Below, one piece after another: positions 10,285 through 18,552 of a stretch of 32,281 nt of DNA. The notes under the pieces are model-generated. The model did not search any database and was not told the DNA's origin. It worked only from the letters and a program-made list of their open reading frames with translations. The stretch spans positions 1 through 32,281 of the forward strand of contig NZ_MKRN01000019.1 of NCBI RefSeq assembly GCF_001896955.1. Reading direction: 5' to 3'. Source of the DNA: Nitrobacter sp. 62-13 (lineage in GTDB: Bacteria > Pseudomonadota > Alphaproteobacteria > Rhizobiales > Xanthobacteraceae). Numbering within the stretch: position 1 is the first letter of the stretch; the number at the start of each line of letters is the position of its first letter. A program made the translations under genes and the position numbers.

Positions 10285-10355
10285 AGTGGTCCGATTTAAC
10301 ATTTGTACCCCGTTGCGGCAGGAATTTCTGCAAATGTTAGAAGCAAAGGACCACT
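10285..10355. repeat. Inverted repeat IR1 between dapD and dapE
   Basis: Outer arms AGTGGTCC (10285-10292) and GGACCACT (10348-10355) are perfect complements. Inner arms TAACATTTG (10297-10305) and CAAATGTTA (10331-10339) are also perfect. The lower GC of the arms contrasts with the flanking genes. It resembles intergenic palindromes found repeatedly in Bradyrhizobium genomes, but this is recalled rather than tested. Confidence 0.7.
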
Positions 10356-10386
10356 AGCAACTGTTAAGTTTCCAGTGGAGTTCTGG

Positions 10387-10450
10387 ATTTGACATTCGCT
10401 CGCCGGATTTGCTGCAACGCAGATAGCGAATGTCAAATTCACTCCGCTAG
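10387..10450. repeat. Inverted repeat IR2 at the end of dapD
   Basis: A perfect 14-bp inverted repeat, ATTTGACATTCGCT (10387-10400) and AGCGAATGTCAAAT (10425-10438), with a 24-base loop. The right flank continues TCACTCCGCTAG to 10450, and this terminal CTAG contains the dapD stop codon. Left-flank sequence GTGGAGTTCTGG partly mirrors it. It forms the third palindrome in a row in the dapD-dapE gap. Confidence 0.7.
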
Positions 10451-11292
10451 TCCCGCAGCAGTTCGTTGATGCCGGTCTTGGAGCGGGTGCGCTCGTCGAC
10501 GCGCTTGACGATGACCGCGCAGGCGGTGGACGGACCGGGCTGGCCGTTCTTCAACGGCTTGCCCGGCAGCGCCCCCGGCACCACCACGGCGTATTCCGGC
10601 ACTTCGCCCATGAAGACCTCGCCGGTTTCGCGGTCGACGATCTTGGTGGAGGCGCCGAGGAACACGCCCATCGACAGCACCGCGCCCTTACGCACGATCA
10701 CGCCCTCCGCCACCTCCGAGCGCGCGCCGATGAAGCAATCGTCCTCGATGATGACAGGCCCGGCCTGCAGCGGCTCCAGCACGCCGCCGATGCCCGCGCC
10801 GCCGGAGATGTGGACGCGCTTGCCGATCTGGGCGCAGGAGCCGACCGTGCACCAGGTGTCGACCATCGTGCTCTCGTCGACATAGGCGCCGAGGTTGACG
10901 AACGACGGCATCAGCACCGCGTTCTTCGCGATGAAGGCCGAGCGGCGCACGATCGCGCCGGGCACGGCGCGGAAACCGGCGTCGCGAAACTTCTTCTCGT
11001 CCCAGCCCTCGAATTTCGACGGCACCTTGTCCCACCACGCGGCCTTGCCCGGACCGCCGGGGATCGTTGTCATGTCGTTGAGGCGGAACGACAGCAGCAC
11101 GGCCTTCTTGAGCCACTGATTGACGGTCCACTTGCCGTCAGCTGCGCGCTCGGCGACACGGACCTCGCCCTTGTCGAGCAGGCCGAGCGCCTGATCCACG
11201 GCATCGCGCACCTCGCCCTTGGTCGCGGGAGTGACGGTGTCGCGAGCGTCGAAGGCGGCGTTGATGGCGGACTCAAGGGAAGCGGGGGACAT
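10447..11292 (-). CDS. dapD: 2,3,4,5-tetrahydropyridine-2,6-dicarboxylate N-succinyltransferase
   Basis: A 281-residue left-handed beta-helix acyltransferase that succinylates tetrahydrodipicolinate in the diaminopimelate/lysine pathway. Its product is processed later by DapE, whose gene is next downstream. The N-terminal helical domain is followed by hexapeptide repeats from about residue 110, with [28 protein letters not shown] and [16 protein letters not shown], all characteristic of DapD. ATG 11292 is preceded by an AGGA Shine-Dalgarno about 8 bases upstream. The TAG stop lies in the edge of inverted repeat IR2. Length is normal for the family. Confidence 0.97.
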   Translation of the reverse strand: MSPASLESAINAAFDARDTVTPATKGEVRDAVDQALGLLDKGEVRVAERAADGKWTVNQWLKKAVLLSFRLNDMTTIPGGPGKAAWWDKVPSKFEGWDEKKFRDAGFRAVPGAIVRRSAFIAKNAVLMPSFVNLGAYVDESTMVDTWCTVGSCAQIGKRVHISGGAGIGGVLEPLQAGPVIIEDDCFIGARSEVAEGVIVRKGAVLSMGVFLGASTKIVDRETGEVFMGEVPEYAVVVPGALPGKPLKNGQPGPSTACAVIVKRVDERTRSKTGINELLRD

Positions 11293-11361
11293 CGGATTTC
11301 CTGCGGCTCTACTACGCGATTGTGGTTGTCAGCGCCGTGTTCCCTTACGGCGACGGACCTG

Positions 11362-12075
11362 TCAAGCCGAGCGGGCTGTCAACCCTGCCAGAAACCCGGC
11401 CAGATCGTCGGTGACGTGGTCGACGTGCGCCGCGCCGCGCCCTTCCATCTCCCAATCCTCGCGCACGACCTCCCGGGTGCCGTCCGGCACGACCAGCACG
11501 GTGGTCATGCCGAGTTGATGCGGGACGGCGAGGTTGCGCGCCAGATCCTCGAACATCGCCGCCTTTGCGGCATCGACGTGATGCCGTTCGAGAAAACGGC
11601 GATAGGTCTGCGGCGACGGCTTCGGCTCCAACTCAGCCGCGATGATGTCGAACACGGCCTCGAAGTGGTGGCCGAAGCCGAGCCGCTCCAGCACCTTGCC
11701 GGCGTGAGCGGTCGAGCCGTTGGTCAGGATCAGCTTGCGGCCCGGCAGCCTTTCGAGCGCCGACCCCATCGCAGGATTGGCCTCAAGCGGCGAGTGGTCG
11801 ATCTGATGGACGTAAGCGAGATAGTCGTCGGCGGAAACGCCGTGCTCGGTCATCATACCGCGCATGCTGGTGCCGAAGCGCTTGTAGTAATCCTTCTGGA
11901 TGCGCCGGGCCTCGATCGGATCGACGTTGAGAAACTGCCCGATGTATTCGCTGATCCGCGCGTCGACCTGCTGCCAGAGATTGACGTGATGCGGATAAAG
12001 CGTGTTGTCGAGATCGAACACCCAGGTGTCGATGTGGGCGAAGCCGCGCCGCTGCTGGGATCGCGCGTCGGTCAC
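11362..12075 (-). CDS. HAD-superfamily hydrolase, pyrimidine 5'-nucleotidase type
   Basis: A 237-residue haloacid dehalogenase-like phosphatase. Motif I is FDLDNTLYP with nucleophile Asp21 and acid/base Asp23; motif II is LTNGS; motif III lies around EPKPSPQTY; motif IV is MFEDLARN. This pattern fits the bacterial group related to yeast SDT1/PHM8 pyrimidine 5'-nucleotidases, so dephosphorylation of nucleotides is the best guess; the true substrate is unknown. The start is GTG 12075, whose GTGA overlaps the argB stop. It lies between argB and dapD, but no direct step in arginine or lysine synthesis is apparent for it. Confidence 0.85.
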   Translation of the reverse strand: MTDARSQQRRGFAHIDTWVFDLDNTLYPHHVNLWQQVDARISEYIGQFLNVDPIEARRIQKDYYKRFGTSMRGMMTEHGVSADDYLAYVHQIDHSPLEANPAMGSALERLPGRKLILTNGSTAHAGKVLERLGFGHHFEAVFDIIAAELEPKPSPQTYRRFLERHHVDAAKAAMFEDLARNLAVPHQLGMTTVLVVPDGTREVVREDWEMEGRGAAHVDHVTDDLAGFLAGLTARSA

Positions 12076-12968
12076 TTGTGGATCAGCGTTCCGGTGCCCT
12101 GGTCGGTGAAGAGTTCGAGCAGCACCGCATGGGGGGTCTTGCCGTCGATGATGACGACGCCGCCGACGCCCTGTTCGAGCGCGTAGATGCAGGTTTCGAC
12201 CTTGGGGATCATGCCGCCCGAAATGGTCCCATCGGCGATCAGCCTGCGCGCGTCGCTGATCGACAAATCCGGAATCAGGGTCTTCGACTTGTCGAGCACG
12301 CCGGGAACGTCGGTCAGCAGCAGCAGCCGCTTGGCCTTCAGCGCGCCGGCCACCGCGCCGGCGAAGATATCGGCATTGACGTTGAAGGTCTGGCCGTCCT
12401 TCGATGTGGCCAGCGGCGCCAGGACCGGAATCAGTTCGTGGCCGATCAACTGGTTCAGCAGCGTCAGGTCGACGTTGTCGGGTTCGCCGACGAAGCCGAG
12501 ATCGACGACCTTCTCGATGTTCGAATCCGGATCGGCCATGGTCCGCGTCGCCTTCGAGGCGGTGACCATATTGCCGTCCTTGCCGCAGAGCCCGACCGCC
12601 TTGCCGCCGGCTTCGTTGATGTAGCCGACCAGTTGCTTGTTGATCGAACCGGCCAGCACCATCTCGACGATCTCGATGGTCGCGGCGTCGGTAATGCGCA
12701 GGCCGGCCGCGAACTCCGATTTGATGCCGAGCCGTTGCAGCATGGTGGCGATCTGCGGACCGCCGCCATGCACCACCACCGGATTGATGGCGGTCTGTTC
12801 CAGAAGCACGATGTCGCGGGCGAACCGCCGCGCGACATCCTCCGAGCCCATGGCATGGCCGCCGTATTTGATGACGATGGTTTCCTCGTCATATTGCTGC
12901 ATATGCGGCAGCGCCTCGGACAGCATTCGAGCCTGATCGAGCGGGCTGATTTGGGAGGCATCGGACAT
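12072..12968 (-). CDS. argB: Acetylglutamate kinase
   Basis: A 298-residue amino acid kinase that phosphorylates N-acetylglutamate, the second step of arginine biosynthesis. The phosphate-binding Lys34 is in [10 protein letters not shown], followed by [10 protein letters not shown] for the substrate loop and a C-terminal [14 protein letters not shown] stretch typical of ArgB. Family length is normal. ATG 12968 lies 85 bases after the DUF423-like gene; the end overlaps the HAD gene by 4 bases. An argB gene downstream of engB is a recurring arrangement in Rhizobiales. Confidence 0.97.
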   Translation of the reverse strand: MSDASQISPLDQARMLSEALPHMQQYDEETIVIKYGGHAMGSEDVARRFARDIVLLEQTAINPVVVHGGGPQIATMLQRLGIKSEFAAGLRITDAATIEIVEMVLAGSINKQLVGYINEAGGKAVGLCGKDGNMVTASKATRTMADPDSNIEKVVDLGFVGEPDNVDLTLLNQLIGHELIPVLAPLATSKDGQTFNVNADIFAGAVAGALKAKRLLLLTDVPGVLDKSKTLIPDLSISDARRLIADGTISGGMIPKVETCIYALEQGVGGVVIIDGKTPHAVLLELFTDQGTGTLIHK

Positions 12969-13053
12969 GAAGCGGGTCTCTTGGCCGGCGGGATGGCTCG
13001 GGTTCTAACCGATCGACGGCGGGACCGCAAAGCCGCCGGCTCGCAATCCGTCG

Positions 13054-13440
13054 TCAGGGACGGGCCGCGGCGCGCGGCCAGACGGCGGCGAGCGCGATCA
13101 AGAGCCAGCTCAGGATCATCAGCGTTCCTCCCGACGGCGCGGCCATCGGGAAAAGCCGGTGTCCGAGGAATTGCAGCACGGTCAGGTCGGTACTGAACAG
13201 GGTCGCGCCGGCGACAAAGCCGCTGGCGGCGACAAGACCCAGACGTGGACGAACGATCTGCCGATCCGCCAAAAGCGCCGCCAGAAGCGCGGCGGGCGCA
13301 TGAAACAGCAGCATCGACGAGGCCGCGGGCAGAAGGGTGCCGCCCGCCTTGTGCGCCGCGACCGCGGCCAGGATGACGCCGGCGGCGCCCATCAACCCCG
13401 CCACCAATACGATGATGCGAAACCAACCGAGGTGCGTCAT
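13054..13440 (-). CDS. DUF423-like small membrane protein
   Basis: A 128-residue protein with four predicted membrane helices (about residues 7-28, 40-60, 68-88 and 100-122). The pattern AGVILAAVAAHKAGG near the N-terminus, LLFHAPAALL, ATLFSTDLTVL and FPMAAPSGGTLMILSWLL matches the DUF423 (YwdK/YgdD) family of unknown function. ATG 13440 overlaps the engB stop as ATGA, so it is translationally coupled to engB. Some extended upstream frame exists but would run inside engB. The function is not known. Confidence 0.75.
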   Translation of the reverse strand: MTHLGWFRIIVLVAGLMGAAGVILAAVAAHKAGGTLLPAASSMLLFHAPAALLAALLADRQIVRPRLGLVAASGFVAGATLFSTDLTVLQFLGHRLFPMAAPSGGTLMILSWLLIALAAVWPRAAARP

Positions 13441-14090
13441 CGCTGGCGTTCTCCAATCAGGCGGGCCATGGCGGCGCGCAATTCCGGCATCCCGGCTCCC
13501 GTGCGCGACGAGGTGACCAGCACGTCCGGGAAGGCCGCGGGATGTCTGGCGAGCAGCGTCCTGGTCGCATCCATACGCTCGGCCATCTCGGCGCCCTTCA
13601 CCTCGTCGGCCTTGGTCAGCACCACCTGGTAGCTGACCGCGGACCTGTCGAGCGTGGTCAGGATGTCCTGGTCGGTATCCTTGATGCCATGGCGGGAGTC
13701 GATCAACACGTAGACGCGCGCGAGGCTCGCCCGCCCGAGCAGGAATTGGTGGATCAGCGAGGTCCACGATGCGATTCTGGCTTTCGGCGCCGACGCAAAG
13801 CCGTAGCCGGGCATGTCGACCAGCCGGACGCCGGCGCCCTTCGGACCCTCGAAGAAAATCAGTTCCTGGGTGCGGCCCGGAGTGCGGGAGGTCCGGGCCA
13901 GCGTGCTGCGGCCGGTCAGCGCGTTGATCAGGCTGGACTTGCCGACGTTGGAGCGTCCGGCGAATGCGACCTCGAGGCCGGACATCGGCGGCAGCGTTTC
14001 GATCGACGGCGACGCCCAGATGAATTGCCAGTCGCCGGCAAACAGCCTGCGGCCCCGCTCCATCAGCTCCGCATCGGTATCCGTCGTCAT
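13437..14090 (-). CDS. engB: Ribosome biogenesis GTPase YihA/EngB
   Basis: A 217-residue single-domain TRAFAC GTPase needed for large ribosomal subunit assembly. The P-loop GRSNVGKSS is at residues 45-53, followed by switch regions with SRTPGRTQ, the G3 motif DMPG, and the G4 motif TKAD. ATG 14090 (MTTDTDAELMERG) is preferred to an ATG at 14252, which would add 54 non-conserved, arginine-rich residues and nearly touch yidC. It lies downstream of yidC and overlaps the DUF423-like gene by 4 bases. Confidence 0.95.
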   Translation of the reverse strand: MTTDTDAELMERGRRLFAGDWQFIWASPSIETLPPMSGLEVAFAGRSNVGKSSLINALTGRSTLARTSRTPGRTQELIFFEGPKGAGVRLVDMPGYGFASAPKARIASWTSLIHQFLLGRASLARVYVLIDSRHGIKDTDQDILTTLDRSAVSYQVVLTKADEVKGAEMAERMDATRTLLARHPAAFPDVLVTSSRTGAGMPELRAAMARLIGERQR

Positions 14091-14258
14091 GCGAGGGCTT
14101 TCACAAGCGTCATTTCCGAGATCTCGGCAGATCCGGCTTTGCCGGTGTCGCGGGCGAAGCATCCGGCATGGCGCGTCCCGGCCCAGGACTGCTTCATCGC
14201 GGGTCGGGAGGACGCTACGCATCGCCCGTGAGCTTCGCGCGGCAGCGACCATGAAACT

Positions 14259-16091
14259 CTACGTCGTCTTCGCCGGCTTGTCGGAGGATTTGCGGCGGAA
14301 GGTGGACTTCACGTTGTTGAACAGTTCCACCTTCACGCCATTGCGGCGCATGATGAAGCTCTGCTGGATCACCGACAGCGTGTTGTTCCAGGCCCAGTAG
14401 ATCACGAGACCGGCCGGGAACGCGGCGAGCATGAAGGTGAAGATCACCGGCATCCAGTCGAAGATGATCTTCTGGGTCGGGTCCGGCGGCGTCGGATTCA
14501 GCTTCATCTGGAACCACATCGTGATGCCCATGATGATGGGCCACGCGCCGATCGCCAGATAGGGGCCAAGCAACGGCACCGCCGAGGGATCGTAGGGCAG
14601 CAACCCGAACAGGTTGAAGACGTGGGTCGGATCGGGCGCGGACAGGTCCTTGATCCAGGCGAAGAACGGCGCGTGACGCATTTCGATGGTCACGAACAGC
14701 ACCTTGTAGAGCGAGAAGAACACCGGGATCTGCAAGACGACCGGAAGACAGCCCGAGATCGGGTTGATCTTCTCCTTCTTGTAGATCTCCATCATCTCCT
14801 GCTGCAGCTTCATCTTGTCGTCGGGAAAGCGCTCTTTCAGCGCGTTGATCTGCGGCTGGACCGCCTTCATCTTCGCCATCGAGGCGTAGGACTTGTTGGC
14901 GAGCGGGAAGAAGATCAGCTTGACCAGCACGGTCACAAGCAGGATCGCGATGCCGAAATTGCCGAACACATGGAAGAAGAAATCCAGCGCCAGGAACATC
15001 GGCTTGGTGATGAAGTAGAACCACCCCCAATCGATCAGCAGGTCGAAATGGTTGAGGCCGAGCTGCTTGTTGTAGCCGCCGAGCTGCACGAACGGAAAAT
15101 TGATGCCGACGACGCTGGCTTCCTTGGCGCCGGCGAACAGGCGCGTATTTGCCGAACCGGTGCCGCCGGCCGGGATGGTCTGCGCGTCCTCCAGATAGTC
15201 GGTCTGGTAGGTCTTGACCGAGCCGGTCTGGTTGGATGAGAAGCGGGCCTGCAATCGCGCGCTGGTGTCGGGCAGCAACGCCGAGGCCCAGTACTTGTCG
15301 GTGATGCCGAGCCAGCCGTTGGTGACATTGAAGCTCACCGATTTGGCTTCGTCGATCTTCTTGTAGGTGTATTCCTGCAGCTTCTGGTCGCCAAGATAGC
15401 CGATAAGGCCTTCATGCAGGATGTAGTAGCCCGAAACCGCCGGCGTGCCGTGCCGCGAAATCAGCGCGAACGGATACAGCGTCACCGGCGCACTGCCGGC
15501 GTTCGTGACGTCATCCTTGATCGTGAACAGGTAATGGTCGTCCACCGCGACGGTGCGACGGAAAGTCAGCCCTTCGCCGTTGTCATACTTCAGAGTGACC
15601 GGGGTGGACTGCGTCAGCGCGCCCGACCCTTCCTGCTGCCACACCGTGTTCTGGTCCGGCAGCTTCACGGTCGATCCGGCGGCCGGGACCCATCCGAATT
15701 CGGCATAATACGGATTGGCCGTGCCGGAGGGCGAAAACAGCTCGATCGCAGGCGAGGCGGGGTCGACGGTCTCGCGGAACTTGGTCAGCAGAAGATCGTC
15801 GATGCGCGCGCCCTTCAGCGAAATGCTTCCGCTCAGACGGGGGGTGTCGATCTTGATTCGCGGGGTGGCCGCAATGGCGGCGTCGCGGCTGACCGTCGTG
15901 GTTTCCGCCGCAGCGTGATTGGGCGCGGCCGAATTTTTCGCCGGCTCGGTCTGGGACTTGTCCGTCTGGCTCTGCGCCTGCTGCGCGACGCGATCCTTTT
16001 CCATCTGCGGGATGTTGTAGAAATACTGCCAGGCGATCAGAATGAGGCCCGACAGAACGACGGCGATGATGGTGTTGCGGTTGTCAGACAT
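14259..16091 (-). CDS. yidC: Membrane protein insertase YidC
   Basis: A 610-residue insertase of the YidC/Oxa1/Alb3 family that places proteins into the inner membrane, alone or with SecYEG. The N-terminal helix (about residues 7-24), a low-complexity linker and the large periplasmic beta-sandwich domain (about 60-350) are followed by the conserved core. That core has the cytoplasmic hairpin MAKMKAVQPQINALKERF, the NPISGCLPVVLQIPVFFSLY segment and the last helices. Length agrees with alphaproteobacterial forms. It follows rnpA by 73 bases; the small yidD gene that often lies between them is not seen here. Confidence 0.97.
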   Translation of the reverse strand: MSDNRNTIIAVVLSGLILIAWQYFYNIPQMEKDRVAQQAQSQTDKSQTEPAKNSAAPNHAAAETTTVSRDAAIAATPRIKIDTPRLSGSISLKGARIDDLLLTKFRETVDPASPAIELFSPSGTANPYYAEFGWVPAAGSTVKLPDQNTVWQQEGSGALTQSTPVTLKYDNGEGLTFRRTVAVDDHYLFTIKDDVTNAGSAPVTLYPFALISRHGTPAVSGYYILHEGLIGYLGDQKLQEYTYKKIDEAKSVSFNVTNGWLGITDKYWASALLPDTSARLQARFSSNQTGSVKTYQTDYLEDAQTIPAGGTGSANTRLFAGAKEASVVGINFPFVQLGGYNKQLGLNHFDLLIDWGWFYFITKPMFLALDFFFHVFGNFGIAILLVTVLVKLIFFPLANKSYASMAKMKAVQPQINALKERFPDDKMKLQQEMMEIYKKEKINPISGCLPVVLQIPVFFSLYKVLFVTIEMRHAPFFAWIKDLSAPDPTHVFNLFGLLPYDPSAVPLLGPYLAIGAWPIIMGITMWFQMKLNPTPPDPTQKIIFDWMPVIFTFMLAAFPAGLVIYWAWNNTLSVIQQSFIMRRNGVKVELFNNVKSTFRRKSSDKPAKTT

Positions 16092-16164
16092 CGTTCAGGG
16101 TCTCGTCATTCGGTTCGGGTTGCAGCTCGGTTCGCCGTTGATACCGCCGATCTTGACGCCGCGA

Positions 16165-16500
16165 TCATCCTGGATGCTGGCGGTCGAGGCGGCGGAACGC
16201 CGAACGCAGGTCAGCGAGCATGACGGCGAAACCGCGCTCGAGCGCAGCACGGCGGCCGATTACCACATAATCGCTGTGCGGTCGCATGGATAAGGCGTCC
16301 ACGCGCTTCACCAATTCGCGAAGCCTGCGGCGGATGCGGTTTCGCTCGGTCGCGGTGCCGTTCTTCTTGGTCACCGTGAAGCCGATCCTGATCGGGCCGT
16401 CATCGTCGCGGCGGCGATTTTGTACCACGAAGGCGGGCGTGTTCACCCGCAGCCCGCTGGCAACGGCGAGGAAATCCGCCCGCTGCCTCAACCGCTCCAT
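16165..16500 (-). CDS. rnpA: Ribonuclease P protein component
   Basis: A 111-residue basic protein that assists the RNase P RNA in maturing tRNA 5' ends. The diagnostic RNR motif appears as TERNRIRRRLRE (about residues 51-62), preceded by RIGFTVTKKNG. ATG 16500 lies 23 bases after the rpmH stop, the standard rpmH-rnpA arrangement, and the two are surely co-transcribed. The C-terminus is short with no extra domain. Confidence 0.95.
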   Translation of the reverse strand: MERLRQRADFLAVASGLRVNTPAFVVQNRRRDDDGPIRIGFTVTKKNGTATERNRIRRRLRELVKRVDALSMRPHSDYVVIGRRAALERGFAVMLADLRSAFRRLDRQHPG

Positions 16501-16523
16501 GATGAAATCTCGGGCAGATTCGC

Positions 16524-16658
16524 TCAGGCGCTCAGGCGCTTGCGGCCGCGTGCGCGCCGCGCGGCGAGAACCTTGCGGCCGCCGGTCGTCGCGAGCCGGG
16601 CACGAAAGCCGTGACGGCGCTTGCGCACCAGTTTGCTGGGTTGATAAGTCCGTTTCAC
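16524..16658 (-). CDS. rpmH: Ribosomal protein L34
   Basis: A 44-residue highly basic protein of the 50S subunit. The sequence from [20 protein letters not shown] onward is unmistakable for L34. The start is GTG 16658 rather than ATG: GGAGA lies 5-7 bases upstream, and the family begins M-KRTYQPS. A longer frame starting at 16772 would add 38 residues that include the leader hairpin region, so it is rejected. It is first in the long minus-strand run. Confidence 0.96.
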   Translation of the reverse strand: MKRTYQPSKLVRKRRHGFRARLATTGGRKVLAARRARGRKRLSA

Positions 16659-16750
16659 GGGGATCTCCGCTGACCGGGCAAGTCGCCTGATATTGAGGTT
16701 AAGCCCGGGAATGCCGACCCGAACCAAGCCGATTTCGGCCCGAACGAGCC

Positions 16751-16770
16751 GCCCCGGTTGAAACCGGGGC
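16751..16770 (-). promoter_or_regulatory. Hairpin in the rpmH leader
   Basis: GCCCCGGT (16751-16758) and ACCGGGGC (16763-16770) form a perfect 8-bp GC-rich stem with a TTCA loop when read on the minus strand. It would sit about 15-35 bases after the predicted transcription start and about 92 bases before the rpmH GTG. No T-run follows, so it is not a standard terminator; it may stabilise or regulate the leader. Confidence 0.5.
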
Positions 16771-16790
16771 ATCGCGGACAGTTGGCGCGG

Positions 16791-16819
16791 CTTATAAGGG
16801 AGCGACCTCTTTTCGTCAA
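16791..16819 (-). promoter_or_regulatory. Sigma-70-type promoter of the rpmH operon
   Basis: On the minus strand, TTGACG (16819-16814) and TATAAG (16796-16791) are separated by exactly 17 bases. Both hexamers are one base off consensus. Transcription would begin near 16784, giving a leader of about 125 bases before rpmH. This is the best promoter match in the window, as expected for a ribosomal protein operon. Confidence 0.75.
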
Positions 16820-16970
16820 TCTTGCCCTGTAGCGTTTCGCGGCGATGGCCGAATTGGCCAAATCCCGCATTGGGTTTATATTATTTACGTGTTTCAGCAG
16901 TTTTCCCGGGCACCGGTTCGGGACAAATGCGGATCACTGTCAGTTTGCCGCAGGTCCGCGGAGGGCAGCC

Positions 16971-18449
16971 GTGTCACAGGCGATCGAACAACTCCGGGTG
17001 CGGGCAGCGCGTTTGTCATTGCGCGGCCGGCTCGGCCTGTCCGGCAAGCTGCTGCTGCTGACGATTCCGCTGGTGATGATCGCTGAAGTCCTGATCTACG
17101 TCCCCGCGATCGCCAACTTCCGGATGAACCGGCTCAACGACCGGCTGGCGGCCGCGAACACGGCCGCGCTGGTGCTCGACGCGGCGCCGTCTGGCACCGT
17201 GCCCGATTCGCTCGCACGGCAAATTCTCGGCAGCATCGGCGCGCGGGCCGTCGCCATCAAGATGGGCCAGCAGCGCCGCCTGCTCGCCAGCGCCGATCTG
17301 CCGGCGGCGATCGACCATGACATCGACATCCGCACCATGACGCCGTGGTCGGCCGTCATGGGCTCGTTCGAAACCATGCTGGAGAGCGGCAACCAGGCGA
17401 TCCGCATCATCGGACCGGGGCCGCGCGGCGCGCAATTCATCGAAGTCGTCACCGACGAGCTGCCCTTGCGCCAGTCGATGTACCGTTTTTCGCGCAACCT
17501 GTTGCTGGTCTCGCTGGCGATCGCGGTGCTCACCGCGGCGCTGGTCTATCTGGCGCTGCACTATCTGTTCGTCCGCCCGATGCGGCGCCTGACCGCGAAT
17601 CTCGTGGGCTTTCACCAAAATCCCGAGAGTTCGGCGCGGATCATCGCGCCGTCGCAGCGGGGCGACGAAATCGGCGTCGCCGAGCGTGAACTCTCCGACA
17701 TGCAGCGCGACCTGGTGTCGATGCTGCATCAGAAAAGCCGGCTCGCGGCGCTCGGCCTCGCGGTCTCGAAGATCAATCACGATCTCCGCAATCTGCTGGC
17801 GTCCTCGCAGTTGCTGTCCGATCAGCTCGCCAGCGTGCCCGATCCGCGGGTGCAGCGGTTCGCGCCGAAGCTGATGCGCTCGCTGGAGCGCGCCATCGCA
17901 TTCTGCCAGTCGACCTTGTCCTACGGCCGCGCGCAGGAGGCCGCACCCGACCGGCGGAAAATGGCGATCGAGCCGATCGTCAACGAGGTGCGCGAATCGG
18001 CGGGACTTGCCGCGGAAGGATCGATCACCTGGGTCAACGCGATCGAGCGCGGCCTCACCATCGACGCCGATCCGGATCAGCTTTTCCGCATTCTGCTCAA
18101 CCTGGTGCGCAACGCGGCGCAGGCTCTGGAAAGTCAGCCGCAAGGCGACGCAGCGGCCCGGCAAATCAGGATCACCGGCCGCCGCGAAGGTTCGGTGACG
18201 ATCATCGAGGTCTCCGATACCGGACCCGGCGTGCCGCAACAGGCGCGCAACCACCTGTTCGAGGCTTTCCAGGGTTCGGTGCGCCCGGGCGGCAGCGGCC
18301 TCGGCCTGGCCATCGCGGCGGAACTGGTGCGCGCGCACGGCGGCGAGGTCAATCTGGTGGAAGGCACCATCGGCGCGACCTTCCGGATCGCAATTCCCGA
18401 TCGCCCGGTGGAGTTGCAGACCATTCGCAACGAGCGCGCGCGGGCATAG
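16971..18449 (+). CDS. Membrane sensor histidine kinase
   Basis: A 492-residue sensor kinase in the inner membrane. Two membrane helices (about residues 26-48 and 176-198) flank a periplasmic sensor region of about 125 residues. HAMP follows (about 200-250), then the dimerisation domain with phospho-acceptor His270 in KINHDLRNLL. The ATPase domain has N-box Asn381 in NLVRNAAQ, G1 DTGPGVP and G2 GGSGLGLAIA. Start GTG 16971 is chosen because GGAGGG at 16960-16965 stands 5 bases upstream. A longer frame from 16845 lacks such a site. No response regulator lies next to it, so its partner and signal are unknown. It is divergent from rpmH. Confidence 0.9.
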   Translation: MSQAIEQLRVRAARLSLRGRLGLSGKLLLLTIPLVMIAEVLIYVPAIANFRMNRLNDRLAAANTAALVLDAAPSGTVPDSLARQILGSIGARAVAIKMGQQRRLLASADLPAAIDHDIDIRTMTPWSAVMGSFETMLESGNQAIRIIGPGPRGAQFIEVVTDELPLRQSMYRFSRNLLLVSLAIAVLTAALVYLALHYLFVRPMRRLTANLVGFHQNPESSARIIAPSQRGDEIGVAERELSDMQRDLVSMLHQKSRLAALGLAVSKINHDLRNLLASSQLLSDQLASVPDPRVQRFAPKLMRSLERAIAFCQSTLSYGRAQEAAPDRRKMAIEPIVNEVRESAGLAAEGSITWVNAIERGLTIDADPDQLFRILLNLVRNAAQALESQPQGDAAARQIRITGRREGSVTIIEVSDTGPGVPQQARNHLFEAFQGSVRPGGSGLGLAIAAELVRAHGGEVNLVEGTIGATFRIAIPDRPVELQTIRNERARA

Positions 18450-18462
18450 GGGCCTCGAGTCC

Positions 18463-18550
18463 ATTCAACTGAGTTGAATCAGACCCGTCGTTTATCCTTT
18501 TGTTTGAGCATGATCTTTTCCGAAAACCGGTCCACTTTTCGGGATCATGC
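18463..18550. repeat. Palindromic intergenic repeat, copy C
   Basis: Two parts are visible. A perfect palindrome ATTCAACT-G-AGTTGAAT occupies 18463-18479. A larger hairpin at 18506-18550 has outer arms GCATGATC (18508-18515) and GATCATGC (18543-18550) and inner arms CCGAAAA (18520-18526) and TTTTCGG (18536-18542). The same two-part order occurs at 21385-21474. It fills the space between the convergent histidine kinase and btuF genes and stops 2 bases before the btuF stop codon. Confidence 0.8.
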
Positions 18551-18552
18551 CG

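Noticed and set aside
14091-14252. 54-residue N-terminal extension of EngB
   Set aside because: The added residues are arginine-rich and unlike any EngB; the start at 14090 matches the family and leaves a normal gap to yidC.
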